NCBI GenBank assembly: GCA_002286715.1
Contig: NSJX01000008.1
Coordinates: forward strand, 764,714 to 828,713
Reading direction: 5' to 3'
Length of the DNA: 64,000 nucleotides
From: Dentipellis sp. KUC8613
Lineage: Eukaryota; Basidiomycota; Agaricomycetes; Russulales; Hericiaceae
Positions 9,421-21,299 of this stretch are shown in pieces (within the stretch, counting starts at the first letter, position 1; every line of letters begins with the position of its first letter). The position numbers were made by a program, and so were the translations under genes. Below the pieces are notes generated by a model. The model saw only the letters and a list, made by a program, of their open reading frames with translations, did no database searches and was not told the origin of the DNA.

Positions 9421-12400
9421 GCAATCCAACCCTCACGGGGCCCTCCCTGGGCCCTCCCTCTCTGCCCTCTGCCCACCGGACAGGATACCCCGACATTAAT
9501 CGCTGCAGCCAATGCGCCCCGTCTTCTCCAGACACAACGTCCCGCCCGGGGCGGGGCGGCATCATCACACGCTCTATCCTGGTTGGCGGGATCTTTGGTC
9601 GTCGGACTTCTAGGAGGGCCGGGAAGGCAGGGCACCCTCGCTTGCGCCCTGACAGATGCCGAGATGCGTCATTCGAAGAATCGACTGGGCTAGGGTTGCA
9701 ACATTGCGACAACTGTTACCGTCGGGTGGAAGGTTCAGACTTCGAGAGCGGTCCGGCTGGAGGAGCTCGCGAGGCGCGGCCCGTCGTGAGCGCGCCCGTC
9801 CTCGTCGGCTATGCATGTCAAGGAAGACGGATTGTAATGATAGCAGAGGCCCTTGCATGAGAATTCATCGAAGCCTAGAGCCAAGTCTTCGTGAGTTTGT
9901 TCACAAAGGGGTTCCTACCATCTTTCAGCTCAGGCGCCAAGATAGACGGAAACGTGATGCTAATTATTGCACGGACGTATGCGATATGCATGGACCCACT
10001 GGACGTGTACCTAGCCACTCGGTCTGGTGAGCAGCATCGGCAATGAAAGTTCATTCCCACTCGCCGCGAAGGCCGATATAGGGCTAGAGCAAAAGAATGT
10101 ACAAGTGGGCGCTTCGCGTCACGAGGGAAGGCTATAACCATCTCGGAGCCGCACCTCCGGAGAAGCTTGAGGATCGCAGGACTGGCAAGACAGCTCGGGT
10201 AGGAGATGTGAGCCCGGCACGGTAGCGTGCAAGGTAGAATGGCATCGGAAATAGGCGACAGACGTACGAGGAAACCCCATCTCATCCACACACAATCCGT
10301 CTATGCTCTTGCTTGCTTTAGAAATCCTCTGACATTTTCTGCTTCACGGTCTTGTTCTCCGGTATTCATTCTCTTGCCGCTACAGAAGATGCGAAATCGT
10401 GCTAGCATGTGAATCTCTTCGATGTTGGTGAAGAATTGGAAGTAGGTGCCTCGTAAAGGTAAGTCACGGATCTTGCGGATCTTGCTGGGCTAGGGATGTT
10501 ACAGCAAATCTGTCGTTGCGGCAAGTTTTACGGTCTCAGCACCGCAAAAAGTGCCGTCAAAGACGAACAGCGCACCAAAATGCCCTGTGTCCTGTGCCAC
10601 TGGAAACTGACAGGGAGAGAAGCGAGGCCCTGATGCCACCGACAGCTTTGGAGGCCGATGGCAGCGGTTCGGGGGAAGACGACCGGAAGCAGGTCGAGAA
10701 ACGCTGGCGCCAGCAATTCGGATTTGGGTACTGAGAGTACCCGGGGTCTCGGGAGCCCGCATGGAACGCGAACGAAATTGGAAATTCTTCCATGCGGGGG
10801 ATTGGATCCGTGGGCCTGAATTCCTGACTCAGCGACAGGCGCGTCGCGTCGCGGGGCGCGCTCGCAACTTTGCGACCCCTCCGTTTCTCGCTCTCTCGCG
10901 CCCTCTCAGAGTTCAGACACGCTTCGAGGACGTGTCGTTTATTCATCTGCGCACCCTGTGCTGAAAATTTTGAGAATTCAACCCGAGTGTCTCCCTGCAC
11001 AGTGCGAAACGTTTCCCAGCTCAAGATGGTCGTACACCAAATTTCCAATTCGACTACGAGCTGATGGCTTCCGAACCGCGAGAACGAGCTTGGGATCTGG
11101 GTTGCGAGGGCGTTGCATTTTCCACTGCCGTCGTGTCCAAGTGGTGCGTCCGTCACAAGCCTCGGTCGCCAGGCCTTGCAGACATACGTAGAAATTTTCC
11201 CGGCTGCGAGCTTCCGGTGTGATGCCTTCAGGGGGAAAGCATGGCACCTTTTATCGAACGCATGGGGCAGGGGAGAATCGATCGGCGCAAAGGAGCCACG
11301 ATGATCTTCCTATGGCCAGAGCACTGCGGGGATGCGGGGAAATGTTGCTGTTCTATTCTTGTCGTCGACTGATCCTGCGAAGCATTGTTCGAAACCTTCG
11401 TAACCCATGCTAAACGAAGCCATGGTATACAATGCAAAGCGACCAAAGCTCGTCGGGAAATCCTGGACTTGGTGCCCGTTCTCCGCACCTTGAGAAGTAG
11501 GCGCTTGCAGACCATGAGGCTACAATTAGGCGGATCGAGCGAGGTGCATTCGCATGGCGTCAAAAATCACCTGATCATACAGCATATTATCTGTAGTGGT
11601 ACGCAAAAACGACTGCTGTAAAGCACGTTTCATGGGGCCCTATCGTGCCCTACGGCCAGGGACTTCGCTTCCAGAAACGATTAAGCTAGCTATCAACTGG
11701 AATCGAATGCTCGGGGCCGCTGAGTTAGGAGAAAGTAGGAGCTCTAGCCTTGTGCGGTATTCATGCACGGAAAAATAGGTGTGATCCCGGATGAGGAAGG
11801 TCTCGCCCATCATAACGCCAGGTGGAAGCACATGTGGCCGTGTAGGATCCTTACGTGTAGCCAGGGGCGGGAATAAGCTTTCTGGTGCGAAGCGGTTTCG
11901 ATAATTGAGGGTTGGTACATAGAAGCGGTACCGGTGATGGCAATAAAAGAGTCGAGCGCCCCAGAGTCGACTCTGGGTACCCGATGTCTAGAAAGCTTTT
12001 TTCGAAAGTGGCAACTACGGAATCTTCGCCTACGGTCTTGATGTGGCCAGGCCATACGTGCCCAAGTGGACATACGGAAAGCTTCGCCAAAACCAAAACA
12101 CCACTTCACTGAGCAAGTCGTAAGCCCAAGTCTATTTGTAGAATGATCCTGAAACACGCCGTACATGTACCTGAGCGACTCGCCCAGGACGGGTCGTCTG
12201 GGAATTCTGCCCTCATTCTCCCTTCTCGTACGTGGCTCGGGTTACGAGTGGCCGTCGATGCCCCTCTCTCACATGATGCATTTGTTACGGGCGGCCTCGG
12301 TACCTGAGCTCAAGGCGCAGAAAGAAGCGTCGGCGATGATCGAGCCTGAGAGAACACGAGGAGATGTTGGAGCCGGCACTGGACGGTGGACTTAATGGCA

Positions 12401-13431
12401 CGGTCCCGCGGGAACGGATCAGGATGCTGCAGGTCTGTCGGAGGCCGGAATTTCGAGGTGCCTTGTACGTCGAGCGCGCCGCACGCAACGTTCCGATAGA
12501 ATCGCGGAAGACGCAGTAGAATTAGCTTGTCAGGTCGCATTATAGGCACAGAGGGCTATGAGGAGGGACATGATCAGATTTGGAGATTGGTGTGCGTGAA
12601 GATGGTGGGGTGCGTCACCGCTTGGGCTGGTCAGCATCCTAGTGTGATCATCGAAGAGAGACGGGTGGATTCTGCTCAGTTATGTCTGGCGTGATCGTCG
12701 GCCATAAGTTCACATGTACACGGCTACTCCATCATGAATGGAACCGACATGGTAGAGTGCAGGAAATGCCTTCAAGCCCCCCCTTTCCGCATAATTGCGA
12801 ATGCCGCAGAATTGATAGATCTGTGGGTGAATCGCATCGGCAACATTGGTCACTTTGCGTTGAATGACTAGCTGCCACGTTGTGAGTTAGTTCGGAGTCG
12901 ATATGCGGAATTTCAATGTTACCCACTGACATGTCTCGCGTTTACAAAGGCTGACATACCGAATTGAAGAGACTATGTGCTCCCTGAAATGAGGGTTGCA
13001 CGAAGGTTTTGGCGAAGAGTGAAATTTCGGCCGATTTCAACCTAGTCATACTCATAGCAACAAATAAGTATGACAACAGTGAGCCTCATTGAGCTGCCTG
13101 GCGTGGCAACGTGGCAACACCCGGCACGCGTGGCCATTGGACCGGTCGTGCCTCGAGGCTCTCGACTCGCACCGTGCCGGTGTCAGTGACTGCCGTAAGC
13201 CCCACCATTAGAAGCATCGTATGGGTCGTATCGGATGCAGACCTAGAATATTGTCAAGCATTGAAATTTGGGGCTGCGAGCCGACATGGATGCAAACTGA
13301 CAGTCAATCGCATTGTCACGTTACGATTATATGTACATATACCATACAAGAACGCGAACAATTTCTATCTTGGCTGAACATACGTCCCGTCAAATAGCCA
13401 TGTAGGTCCTCCCTCAGATCACTCTTGAGCT

Positions 13432-14210
13432 CTAAATCCAGAACCCGAAGGGTGACCAGGTTCCGGATTGACAGACTTCCTGTAATCTTTTGCCGTCCGA
13501 CTTGATAACAGCGTCGACGCTGGGACTTGAGCGACGGCTGCGAGGTGCCCTGCGACGCATTGGTGTAACAGGAAGCATGGGAATACCCTTCTGCCGCATA
13601 AGCTCATCGTGGCCCTGTTTGAGCTCACTGTTGATTTGCTTCTGCGGTTTCTGGGCGCAGTAACTGCAGCCACATGCTGGCTTACCGGCGTCGGTCCTCG
13701 GTGTGCCTTTCATGATCCACACTGCGTGAGGCGCAAACTTGATGGGTGACCGAAATTTGCCGCAGTGAGGCGATGTGGAACCTGACAGGAGCAGAACGTG
13801 AGGAAGGGGATGGGTCATGTACGAATGCGGCCCACTCACCAAAGAGGTACTTGTCCCTCCGAGCGTTGGCTTCGTCAGATGTCTTCCGGTACACATGGTC
13901 CCGAAGACTGTAGTACTGGGGTAATCTAGCCAGTCGCCAAGAGCGTTCATCATGGAGGAGCGATCAGGTTCCATGCGAAAATATGCTGACCACTCTGGAT
14001 CTCTCGCAGTACCTTCTGGGACGTAACCTCACCAACCACTTGCAGCCAATGCTTCCGTATCTCAGGGCTCTCTACTGGTTCGAAGTAGTGTATGGAATCG
14101 TCTTCAGCTGGTGTAGGGTCAGTCCTGCTCGGATCTGCGTCCGACGCGGAGTGGAGGCGGGTGGTGTTGTCTCCGCCACCACTGTCGTTCTCATGTTCAA
14201 TGGTCAGCAT
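13432..14210 (-). pseudogene. Clr2-like (cryptic loci regulator) fragment, C-terminally truncated
   Basis: The order of motifs matches what I know of a basidiomycete family resembling the Clr2 transcription-silencing domain: DNTTRL, IHYFEPVESPEIRKHWL, YYSLRDH, DKYLFGS, KFRSPIKFAPHAVW, KGTPRTDAGKPACGCSYC. One clear intron (GTGAGT...TGTCAG) joins KYLF to GSTSPHCGKF. The join before YYSLRDH is unclear: either a ~95-nt intron starting GTACTG or a frame shift. The frame stops about 60 residues after the Cys motif, whereas as I recall relatives continue for hundreds of residues. I read it as a truncated or decaying paralogue. The start at 14210 is the ATG before the conserved part; an upstream exon is possible. 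Confidence 0.45.
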
Positions 14211-14703
14211 AGTGACTATCGTTGGAAAAGGGATAGCATGATAGATGAAAAGCACTTACAGGTTTCAAAAAAAAAGATAGTAATGAAGTTGGTCGTAAGG
14301 TTGTAAGTGATGCATGAGGTCGTGTGAATTGGAATCTTGAAAGAAGGGACGTACCTTATATGCCAACCGCGACTTCGGGATCCACTGTCTACATTGGCGG
14401 ACACCAATAAGGCAGCCATGGGAGACGCATGTAATAAGCAATTAGAGCCTGGGTGACTGAATGAGCCGGGCATGGCCCGATTACGCGCGAGGATGATACT
14501 GGGTCTGCCCAGCACGAAGAGTCGACATTGCTCGCCCTAAAAATACAACAACAATGAAAAGGCCTCCCTACCACTTCATAAAAGACATCACGCATGCACC
14601 ACAAGACTTCGTCAAGACCGCAATGCGCATACAATTAAAGCCCAGACGCCAATATCGACCACAATCTTCAAATGATACCAGTTAACGACCCTGATGAGGG
14701 TAG
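14211..14703. other. Intergenic region between the Clr2-like frame and MsrB
   Basis: Nearly 500 bp with no supported gene. It may contain an upstream exon or leader of the Clr2-like frame, since a donor-like GTAAGTG lies near 14260 on minus. It also includes the 3' flank of the MsrB gene. Confidence 0.4.
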
Positions 14704-15271
14704 TCACTCCTGTGCTGGATCATCTTTGAAATTGAGAGACACGGAGTTGACGCAGTGGCGCTCATCGGCTAGCATCTGTGTCAGCGTAAGGATGAGGCAG
14801 GTTGGCGAATGAACATACTAGGCGTATCGAAACCTTCGCCCTTGAAGACATGACCAAGATGTCCACCGCAGGCATTGCAGGTAATTTCGATACGAGTCAT
14901 GCCAAGAGTTCGGTCCTCGTGCCTATCGACAGCACCAGGGATAGCTGTACAGCGTTGCATGAAAATCTTATGGGGGAGATGGAGATAGTAGATGCACACC
15001 GTCAAAAAATGCCGGCCATCCACAGCCACTGTCGAATTTGGTGGTGCTCTTATAAAGCGGCGTCTCGCAAGCCGCGCAAGTGAAGATGCCTTCCTCCTTG
15101 AAGTGCTCGTATTTGCCGGTGCCAGGTGGTTCGGTGCCCTTCTGGCGGAGCACACGGAACTGCTTCTGGTGAACCAGGATACAGAGGGCAAGATACAATA
15201 TAGCGTACCTGCTCAGGAGAAAGCATAGCTCGCCACTCCGAGTCAGATTTGGCCTTGGGAAGATTTGCCAT
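14704..15271 (-). CDS. msrB: Peptide-methionine (R)-S-oxide reductase, MsrB type
   Basis: Reduces methionine-R-sulfoxide in proteins using thioredoxin. Four exons join as [21 protein letters not shown] / [12 protein letters not shown] to PAFFD / [16 protein letters not shown] to FDTP / [14 protein letters not shown]. Two zinc-binding CxxC motifs are present (CAAC in exon 2, CNAC in exon 3), as are GCGWPAF and the catalytic Cys in RHCVNS. The start at 15271 is favoured because a TATAAAAG lies 95 bp upstream. An in-frame ATG at 15400 would add 43 residues that look like a mitochondrial presequence (basic and Ser-rich, ending RAFSSSLRT). The gene is divergent from TIM44. Confidence 0.92.
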
Positions 15272-15614
15272 GGTCCTGAGACTTGAAGAGAAAGCGCGTG
15301 AGATAGCAATCGAACTGGGAAGCGACGTGGGCTGTCGTGATAAAGAGATGCACGATGCACTGCGACTTTTATACAGTGAGAAACGACAAAGTCTGTGCAT
15401 ACAGTAAGGGCTGAATCAGACGGTCTCGCAACCAGGCCCGTTCCGCAAGAGATTCCTTGTAAGCTACTGAACAGAAGCTGTGGAAACGCGCCCTCAGCAC
15501 GTGCTGCTATTACGTTGTTCCTGCAACACGTGACACGCCTCTTCAGTGGCCGCGAAATTTCGTTTCGCCTTCGCCGGAAACCGTCTTCGTCGTTGTCCAC
15601 GTCCCACTCGACCA
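15272..15614. promoter_or_regulatory. Divergent promoter region MsrB / TIM44
   Basis: 343 bp separate the favoured MsrB and TIM44 ATGs, which face away from each other. Apart from the TATA box at 15366 and two CACGTG-type motifs (AGCACGTGCT near 15496, ACACGTGAC near 15528) I see no other element. Confidence 0.4.
15366..15373 (-). promoter_or_regulatory. TATA box inside the possible N-terminal extension of MsrB
   Basis: TATAAAAG on the minus strand, 95 bp upstream of the ATG at 15271 but downstream of the alternative in-frame ATG at 15400. If used, it places the transcript start near 15335-15345 and excludes the long form. Confidence 0.45.
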
Positions 15615-17287
15615 ATGCTTCCCCGTCACCTTCGTCGGTCTGTCCCTGCGCCTGCAGTGCTGCGCGTAATTGCACGTGCACAGCGCAGGCCCGCATATCC
15701 CTCTCCTTTCAGGATACAGGCTATTTTGCCAGCGGGCGGCGCCGCGCAATTCCACTCGTCCACGCGCCGTAATAATGAGCTCCCCAAATCTCCTTTCCAG
15801 ACATTTGTAGATGTGCTCAAGGACGAGTTGAGGAAAAACCGGGAGCTGCAGGACAATGTCAAGCAGCTACAGGGTGACGTGGATAAGCTTCAGGACTCGG
15901 AAGCTATGAAGAAGGCAAGGGAGGCCTATGAACGTGCTCGGGTAGGTCTTCCTTGCCGATCACCTACGTGGTAATCTGAAAGCTTACATGTATGTGTAGC
16001 TAGCATCCAGCATCAAAGAGAATCCCCGGTTGCGTGCGGCTGCCGAGGAGCTCCGAAAAACTGGCGTGAAAGTGGGTGATGCAGTGTCTGAAGCTCTGAA
16101 ATCTATGGAAGAGAGCGAAATTGCGCGAGCGGTCAGTATGGAAAGCTGTTGTAAATGTCTCATCTCTGACGCCTCCCCGTCAGATATCTCGTGCGACTGC
16201 TTCGATCTCTTCTACCATTTCGACTACTACCGAACCCATTCGGAACACAGCCGCCTACAAGGCCCTGTCAGAGACTCTCATTGATGCATTGGATGATTCT
16301 GGTACTGCAAAACATGCGGGTTTCGAGGAGAAAGAGGCTAGACGCAAACGCCGTGCGCTGCGACTCGCAAAGGCCGGTAAAGAAGGGCGAATACAGCATC
16401 GCATTGTCGCTAATCCCGAGTGGGTTTGCAGATGCTCCTGATGTCCTTTTACCACTCCTGACACTTTCTGCTTCGTTACAGTGCTGGTTCGGCTGTGGTT
16501 CTCCATGCACTATCCCCCCGTCAAGAACGTTGGCAGAAATTGAAAGAAACGAACCCTGTTCTTCAGTACTTCTCATCTCTACGACAAGCCTACGATGAAT
16601 CCGAGAATCCAGTCATCTCATCACTCCGCTCTGTTACTTCAACCGTGGGGTCTTGGTTCGATGAGAACGAGACCGCGCAGGTGCTGCGCATGATGAAAAC
16701 CCTTGACCCATCTTTCACGATGGAGTCTTTCGAGCGCGAGCTCCGAGAATACATCGTTCCCGAGGTGGTCGATGCTTACCTCACTGCCGACCAGGAGGCA
16801 ATGAAAGCATGGTGTAGTGAAGCTGTCCGTCATTGAACCAATCTCACTTCTTTGATTCGTGACTGGCTGACATGAGTGGACGATTTTTTTCCAGACATAT
16901 AATGTCCTGTGGGCGACTATGGAGCAATATCTCCGTCAGGGCCTTGTTTCCGACTCCAAGGTACTCGACATTCGGCAGGTCGACGTAAGCGCTGGAAAAT
17001 TCTTAGAGAACAACATTCCTGTGTTCGTCATCACGTTCGCGACCCAGGAGGTTTTGCTCTTCCGCAACGTTGCGACGGGTGAGATAGCTGTCGGAGCAGA
17101 AGACCGCGTGGAACAGTGTCATTATGCTGCAGTCATCACCAAAGTTGAAGAGGAACTAGACAACGAGCTCACAGGTGGATGGAAAGTCGTCGAGGTATGT
17201 CAATGCCCAATAGACCCCGTCTTCTCTAGTTTGTCCTTACATGATGACTTTCAGATGGCGCGACGATCGGCTCGCGCATACTTGTGA
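15615..17287 (+). CDS. TIM44: TIM44, import motor subunit of the mitochondrial inner membrane translocase
   Basis: Peripheral matrix protein that tethers mtHsp70 to the TIM23 channel and drives preprotein import. Six exons join in frame. The N-terminus is a classic presequence (Arg-rich, no acid residues, then AAQFHSSTRRN). It is followed by SPFQTFVDVLKDELRKNREL, a coiled region around VKQLQGDVDKLQDSE, then the Tim44 lipid-binding domain with NPVLQYFSSLRQAY, ETAQVLRMMKTLDPSF and FERELREYIVPEVVDAYL, and VFVITFATQEV near the end. The ATG at 15615 is the first true ATG; the frame is open further upstream without one. Length is about 450 residues, as expected. Confidence 0.93.
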
Positions 17288-18019
17288 TCGTGGTCTAATG
17301 CCTTCATTCCGTACCCGGTAATTCACCCTGAAGGCAGTGTTCTCTCTATGGGGAACATACTGCTTTTTTTCAAAGTCAGCTTACCGCTGGTTCGTAGTTC
17401 CTCTTGCCGTCTACCCCTGCACACGTTCTAAGGACATGCTCCATCGCATTTACTCACATCTGACACTTACAATCACCACTCGGGATATACATATCTTATC
17501 TCTGCACCCGCTTTTATAGAGAGATGGGTTAATGTAGCTTACGATGCTTTCACGTTCGCGCTTGTGCTTGACTGGTGCCTTCAAAAGGGGTACACGAGGG
17601 TGCAGACTAGTGAAAATTCCCGGTATTGCAAGGACGTCTGACGAGATAAGCTCGGAAGGATGGGATAACAAGTCGGAAACGAAATCAGAAGCTAAGCTGG
17701 CTCTCACCACGAAATTCAATGTGTCGATAACGGCGAGCGCGCATCTGATGAGTTTGCACGATGATTGGTATTGATTTACTTCAAGATAATCTGTGAAGCC
17801 GTCTGCAATGAAAGAGGGAATACGGTATGAGAGGATGCGGGCGATATGTAAAACAAGAACAGCGAGGGACGTGGGTTCAGGGTGAAGAGGTACTTCAGTT
17901 CGGAGTAGGGTAGATGGCGATAGCGTAATCAGGGAGAGTGATGTGGATTGCGAGATTAGATATACATCGCAAGAAGCGGATAATGCAAAGGTTTGAAGAT
18001 CGGAGGAAGAGCAATACGT
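17288..18019. other. Convergent intergenic region TIM44 / tropomyosin
   Basis: 732 bp holding the 3' flanks of two convergent genes. Only short overlapping frames occur (for example 17450-17719 on minus and 17544-17774 on plus) with no recognisable product. Nothing else seen. Confidence 0.5.
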
Positions 18020-18697
18020 TTAGAGGCCTTCCATGTTCTGCACGAGCTCGTCGAGCTCGGCCTTGGACTGGCGGTACTTGTCCTGGGCTTCCTATATGGG
18101 GAGATGAGTTAGATCGTGTCGAATCGTCAAATAACGAGTAGAACGATGAATGGAGAGAACGGCACCATACCTCGTATTTCTTCTCCCATTGGTCGCGCTC
18201 CTGCTCAGCGCGCTGAACCTGCCTCTCGAAGTGCTCTGCCTTCACGTCGACCTGACGCAGCCTAGACGCGTGATCAGTGAATCACCTGTATGTACTGCAC
18301 GGGGGCAGATTGACGTACTTCTCCATTGTCTCTTTGACGTTCTTCTCAGCAGTATCGAGCTCCTCTTCAAGAAGCTGGATCTTGCGCAGAAGACCCTCAT
18401 TCGTGGACTTGCTCTGCTCGCCCTCCTCTTGCGCGGCCTTGGCCTCACCAAGCTTACTCTCCGCCTTCTCAAGATCAGCGTCGAGTACAGACAGCCGGTG
18501 CTGGAGGGAGGTGATCTCTTGATCTTTCTCAAGGAGGAGCTGCTCAAGCTTCTTGTTCTTGGCCTCTGCCTCTTCAGCACGGGCGACAGCATTATCAGCC
18601 TCGACGCGAAGAGATGAGAGTTTCTAGGAGGTGATGTTGAGCACAATCGCGCCAGATCAGGATGATGAGTATGGTATACCTCCTTGATCTTCTCCAT
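18020..18697 (-). CDS. TPM1: Tropomyosin
   Basis: Coiled-coil dimer that stabilises formin-made actin cables and contractile-ring filaments. Four exons join as MEKIKE / KLSSLRVEADNAVARAEE to ETMEK / LRQVDVKAEHFERQ to KKYE / EAQDKYRQSKAELDELVQNM to the stop. The translation is 161 residues, the length of fission yeast Cdc8, and is heptad-repeat coiled coil throughout, rich in Glu, Lys, Gln and Ala with no proline. The first exon of six codons is tiny. The gene is convergent with TIM44 and divergent from the DUF2408 gene. Confidence 0.93.
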
Positions 18698-18991
18698 GGC
18701 GAATTCTGACAGTCCGAGGGGATATAGGTGATAGAGGAGTGGTTGAAGAGATGCTGGGCAAGGGTAAGCTGCGCCACCAAGTATTGGCGGGAAGAGTATC
18801 AGCGGAGTCTCAAAGAGGCATGCAGGCGTGGGAAAGCTGGTTCTGTTAATAGGTCACGTGAGTAGATTAGGTGCTCACGATTTCTGGGCGCCTGATCAGG
18901 CGAGAGCGGAGTCAAGCCGAGCCAGTACTTGTTCCTCCTCTAAGCCCTCCTCATCCCCCCGCACCGTCTGTTCCTGCACCCCGTCTGCAGT

Positions 18992-21299
18992 ATGACCACA
19001 CCTGTATCACAGGAAGGTGTGTACTCATTTTTTGCCCTCCTGGGCGCGTATGTATTGAGGCATTTGTGCCACAGAACTTCCCATCTTGGAGGCAGTCATC
19101 AAGTGCGCATCGCGGTCACTTCGCTGCCCACTCTTGTGGCTAATGATCAGTGAATCAGTATCCGAAACCGTCTCACGGCTTTGAAGAAAGATCGAGGCGA
19201 ATATATCAAGGCCTCGGACGTCAATAACCTTTACCAAGCTATCATCAAACAAGGTCTGCAGTCCTCTGCGCTCTACCCTTTATTGCCGGTGCACGCTGTC
19301 CACACGACATGACTCATGTTTATCTTCTCTGGAAATATAGTAACTAAACTGAATGACGTCCGCAACGACGATACGGCGTATAACAACCGTCTGGACACGC
19401 TACTCGCCGATGTTTTCAACCTCCTTTCCCTCTTTTTCCTCACCATAGGCAAGACCAAGGAGGCGCCCGCTACCTATTCACAACTCGCGAGCATGCGGGT
19501 GAGTGCGTCTCTGAAGAGGTTGTGCAGCGTATCGGCCGAAAGGTGTCCGGCGGTGACCCTCGGCATGAATAGAGAGCCGTTAATCTCTCGCCCTTCTATC
19601 TCTTGCGGGATCTCCCTGGGTGATACACTGTATAAAGCGATTTTGGTGTTATTTAATCAGCTGTCCGAACTCCGCTTACTTTGCCTCCATCTTCTGACAG
19701 CAAATTCTCGACCATATGAACGAGTCTGCAGTCTATAATGAATCCGACCTCGCGCCATTTCAACGACGGCTGAACGAGCTCAGAAATATCATCAAGCATG
19801 ATGCTGAAAGCGGAAAGCACTCAGAGGCCATGACCAAACTGCTTGAGCGGCAGTTGGGAGACTGCGGTGCGCATCACTCTCACACCACCTTGGCATGTGC
19901 GGAGATTCCTTCGCGAGCCTTTCTCATTACGGACATGCGGCTGATGTCTCGATTTGATGTAGAATCAAAGCTGCGCTCTTTGCAAGATTCCCTTGCTGTT
20001 CTCTCGGTGGAACTCATCCCTATCCACGAGAAGCTAGTCAATATCCGTCGAAAGCTTGTTGCTCTCGCTGCGAAGGAGGGTTCACATAAGGCCGGACTGA
20101 AGCCGCTACAAGAGGAGCTGCGGAAAATTGACTCGTTGAGTGCACTACTGCTTCAGTTTCATCGTCATAGACTCATGTACCTTTGATGCTTATTTTAAAA
20201 CCTCCTGAACTTCAACGTAATGCGTCGACACCGACTACGTCTTCCACTCTTGTCCACATGCCTTGCCTTTCTTCTGAACGTATTTTTTTAGTAAGCGTGT
20301 GGATGGAAAGTTTCTCGGTCCAGGAGGGATGATCCCTGCGTCACAGGCCATCTGTTCATCGTTGCTCGAGGAATGCTTCGACATCGTGCAGGAGATTCGA
20401 GCACAGGAAGACTCTAAGAACGTTGCAACGTCATTGAAACCGATACATGATCGCTTGCAGGAAATCAGGGCGGAGCTTGAGGGTCTTGCGCTCACACACC
20501 GATGGAGCCTGCGTGAGACCGATCTATGGAATTATTCGCAAAGTTTACAAGAGGTGGACAAAATGCGCGTTGATGGTAAGTTTGTAGATTCAGAAGGGAA
20601 TCAACCGGCGGGACAATATGTAAGTCTACCCTACTTATTTGAGCATCGGATTTGGTACTGACGGGGCGTGCAGGTTCTTCTATATCTCCTTCGGCGATGT
20701 TATGGTGTCATCTATCGATTATTGTCCTCGAGCGAGCCTGTGTCAGAAGAGCTTATGCCCGTGGTACGCTTTAGATATCCTGTTCGTCAATAAGGTCACC
20801 TTCTGATTATGATACAGGCCAACAAGTTATCGACGGTGAAGAAATGCCTTAACGAAGTCCTCAAATATGGCGGCCCATTTAGCCCTCGTGATTTGTATCC
20901 CGTATGTTTTTCTCTATCTCTTCTCTTCTCCATCGCATCCGCTTCGCTGGTTTCTTTCGCTGTATGTGTCGTGCGCCTACTTGATAACATTCATCTCATT
21001 GCAGTATCAACTCGCGTTGTATCAAATTGACTCCATGCGCAAAGACGGCAAGTTTGTAGGTTTGGACGGGAGTATACCAGAAGGGCAGGGCATCCTTATG
21101 GCACATCTGAATGAATGTCATGAGCTGTTAGAGATGGTGCGTACTTCGATCTCCATTTCGCGCAGTACACCCGGTTCGATTCACCGACCCCCTCTTCTAG
21201 CTCAAGCAAGCGATGAATGAAAACGAAGAAGAAGAATACACTGAAGATGACGACGGCGCTGACCCTGAGTCTGGACTTACATCGGATGCAGGAGAATAG
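18992..21299 (+). CDS. DUF2408 domain protein of unknown function
   Basis: Conserved fungal protein; function not known to me. Several exons join in frame: ALKKDRGEYIKASDVNNLYQ, NRLDTLLADVFNLLSLFF, FQRRLNELRNIIKHD, PIHEKLVNIRRKLVALA, then KRVDGKFLGPGG and PIHDRLQEIRAELEGLALTH, ending in an acidic tail (NENEEEEYTEDDDGADPE). The motif (K/R)xDGKF(V/L)xxxGxxPxxQ recurs three times, each before a helix with a Cys. The first exon (MTTPVSQE) is tentative because its donor could be one of three overlapping GT sites. The rest is well supported by splice sites. Confidence 0.75.

Larger units (their letters stand above)
9153..13431. other. Gene-poor stretch
   Basis: About 4.3 kb without a recognisable gene. 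The first 350 bp hold the hexose transporter promoter. Beyond that there are only short open frames (up to about 200 codons, for example 10557-11156 and 9875-10291 on minus) with no domain I recognise and no conserved splice pattern. A TGGGCTAGGG motif occurs near 9686 and 10487. I see no terminal inverted repeats, tRNA or tandem array. It could be decayed gene or transposon DNA, but nothing proves it. Confidence 0.5.

Noticed and set aside
8396..9712. 438-codon minus frame antisense-shifted over the sugar transporter and its promoter
   Set aside because: It crosses two well-supported introns and the promoter, overlaps the real transporter exons in another phase, and shows no domain.
9683..10505. 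TGGGCTAGGG motif near 9686 and 10487 as ends of an element
   Set aside because: The match is only about 10 bp, direct not inverted, and no duplication of flanks is seen; could be chance.
15546..15614. Upstream extension of the TIM44 frame starting at 15546
   Set aside because: The codon there is GTG; the first ATG in frame is at 15615 and begins a good mitochondrial presequence.
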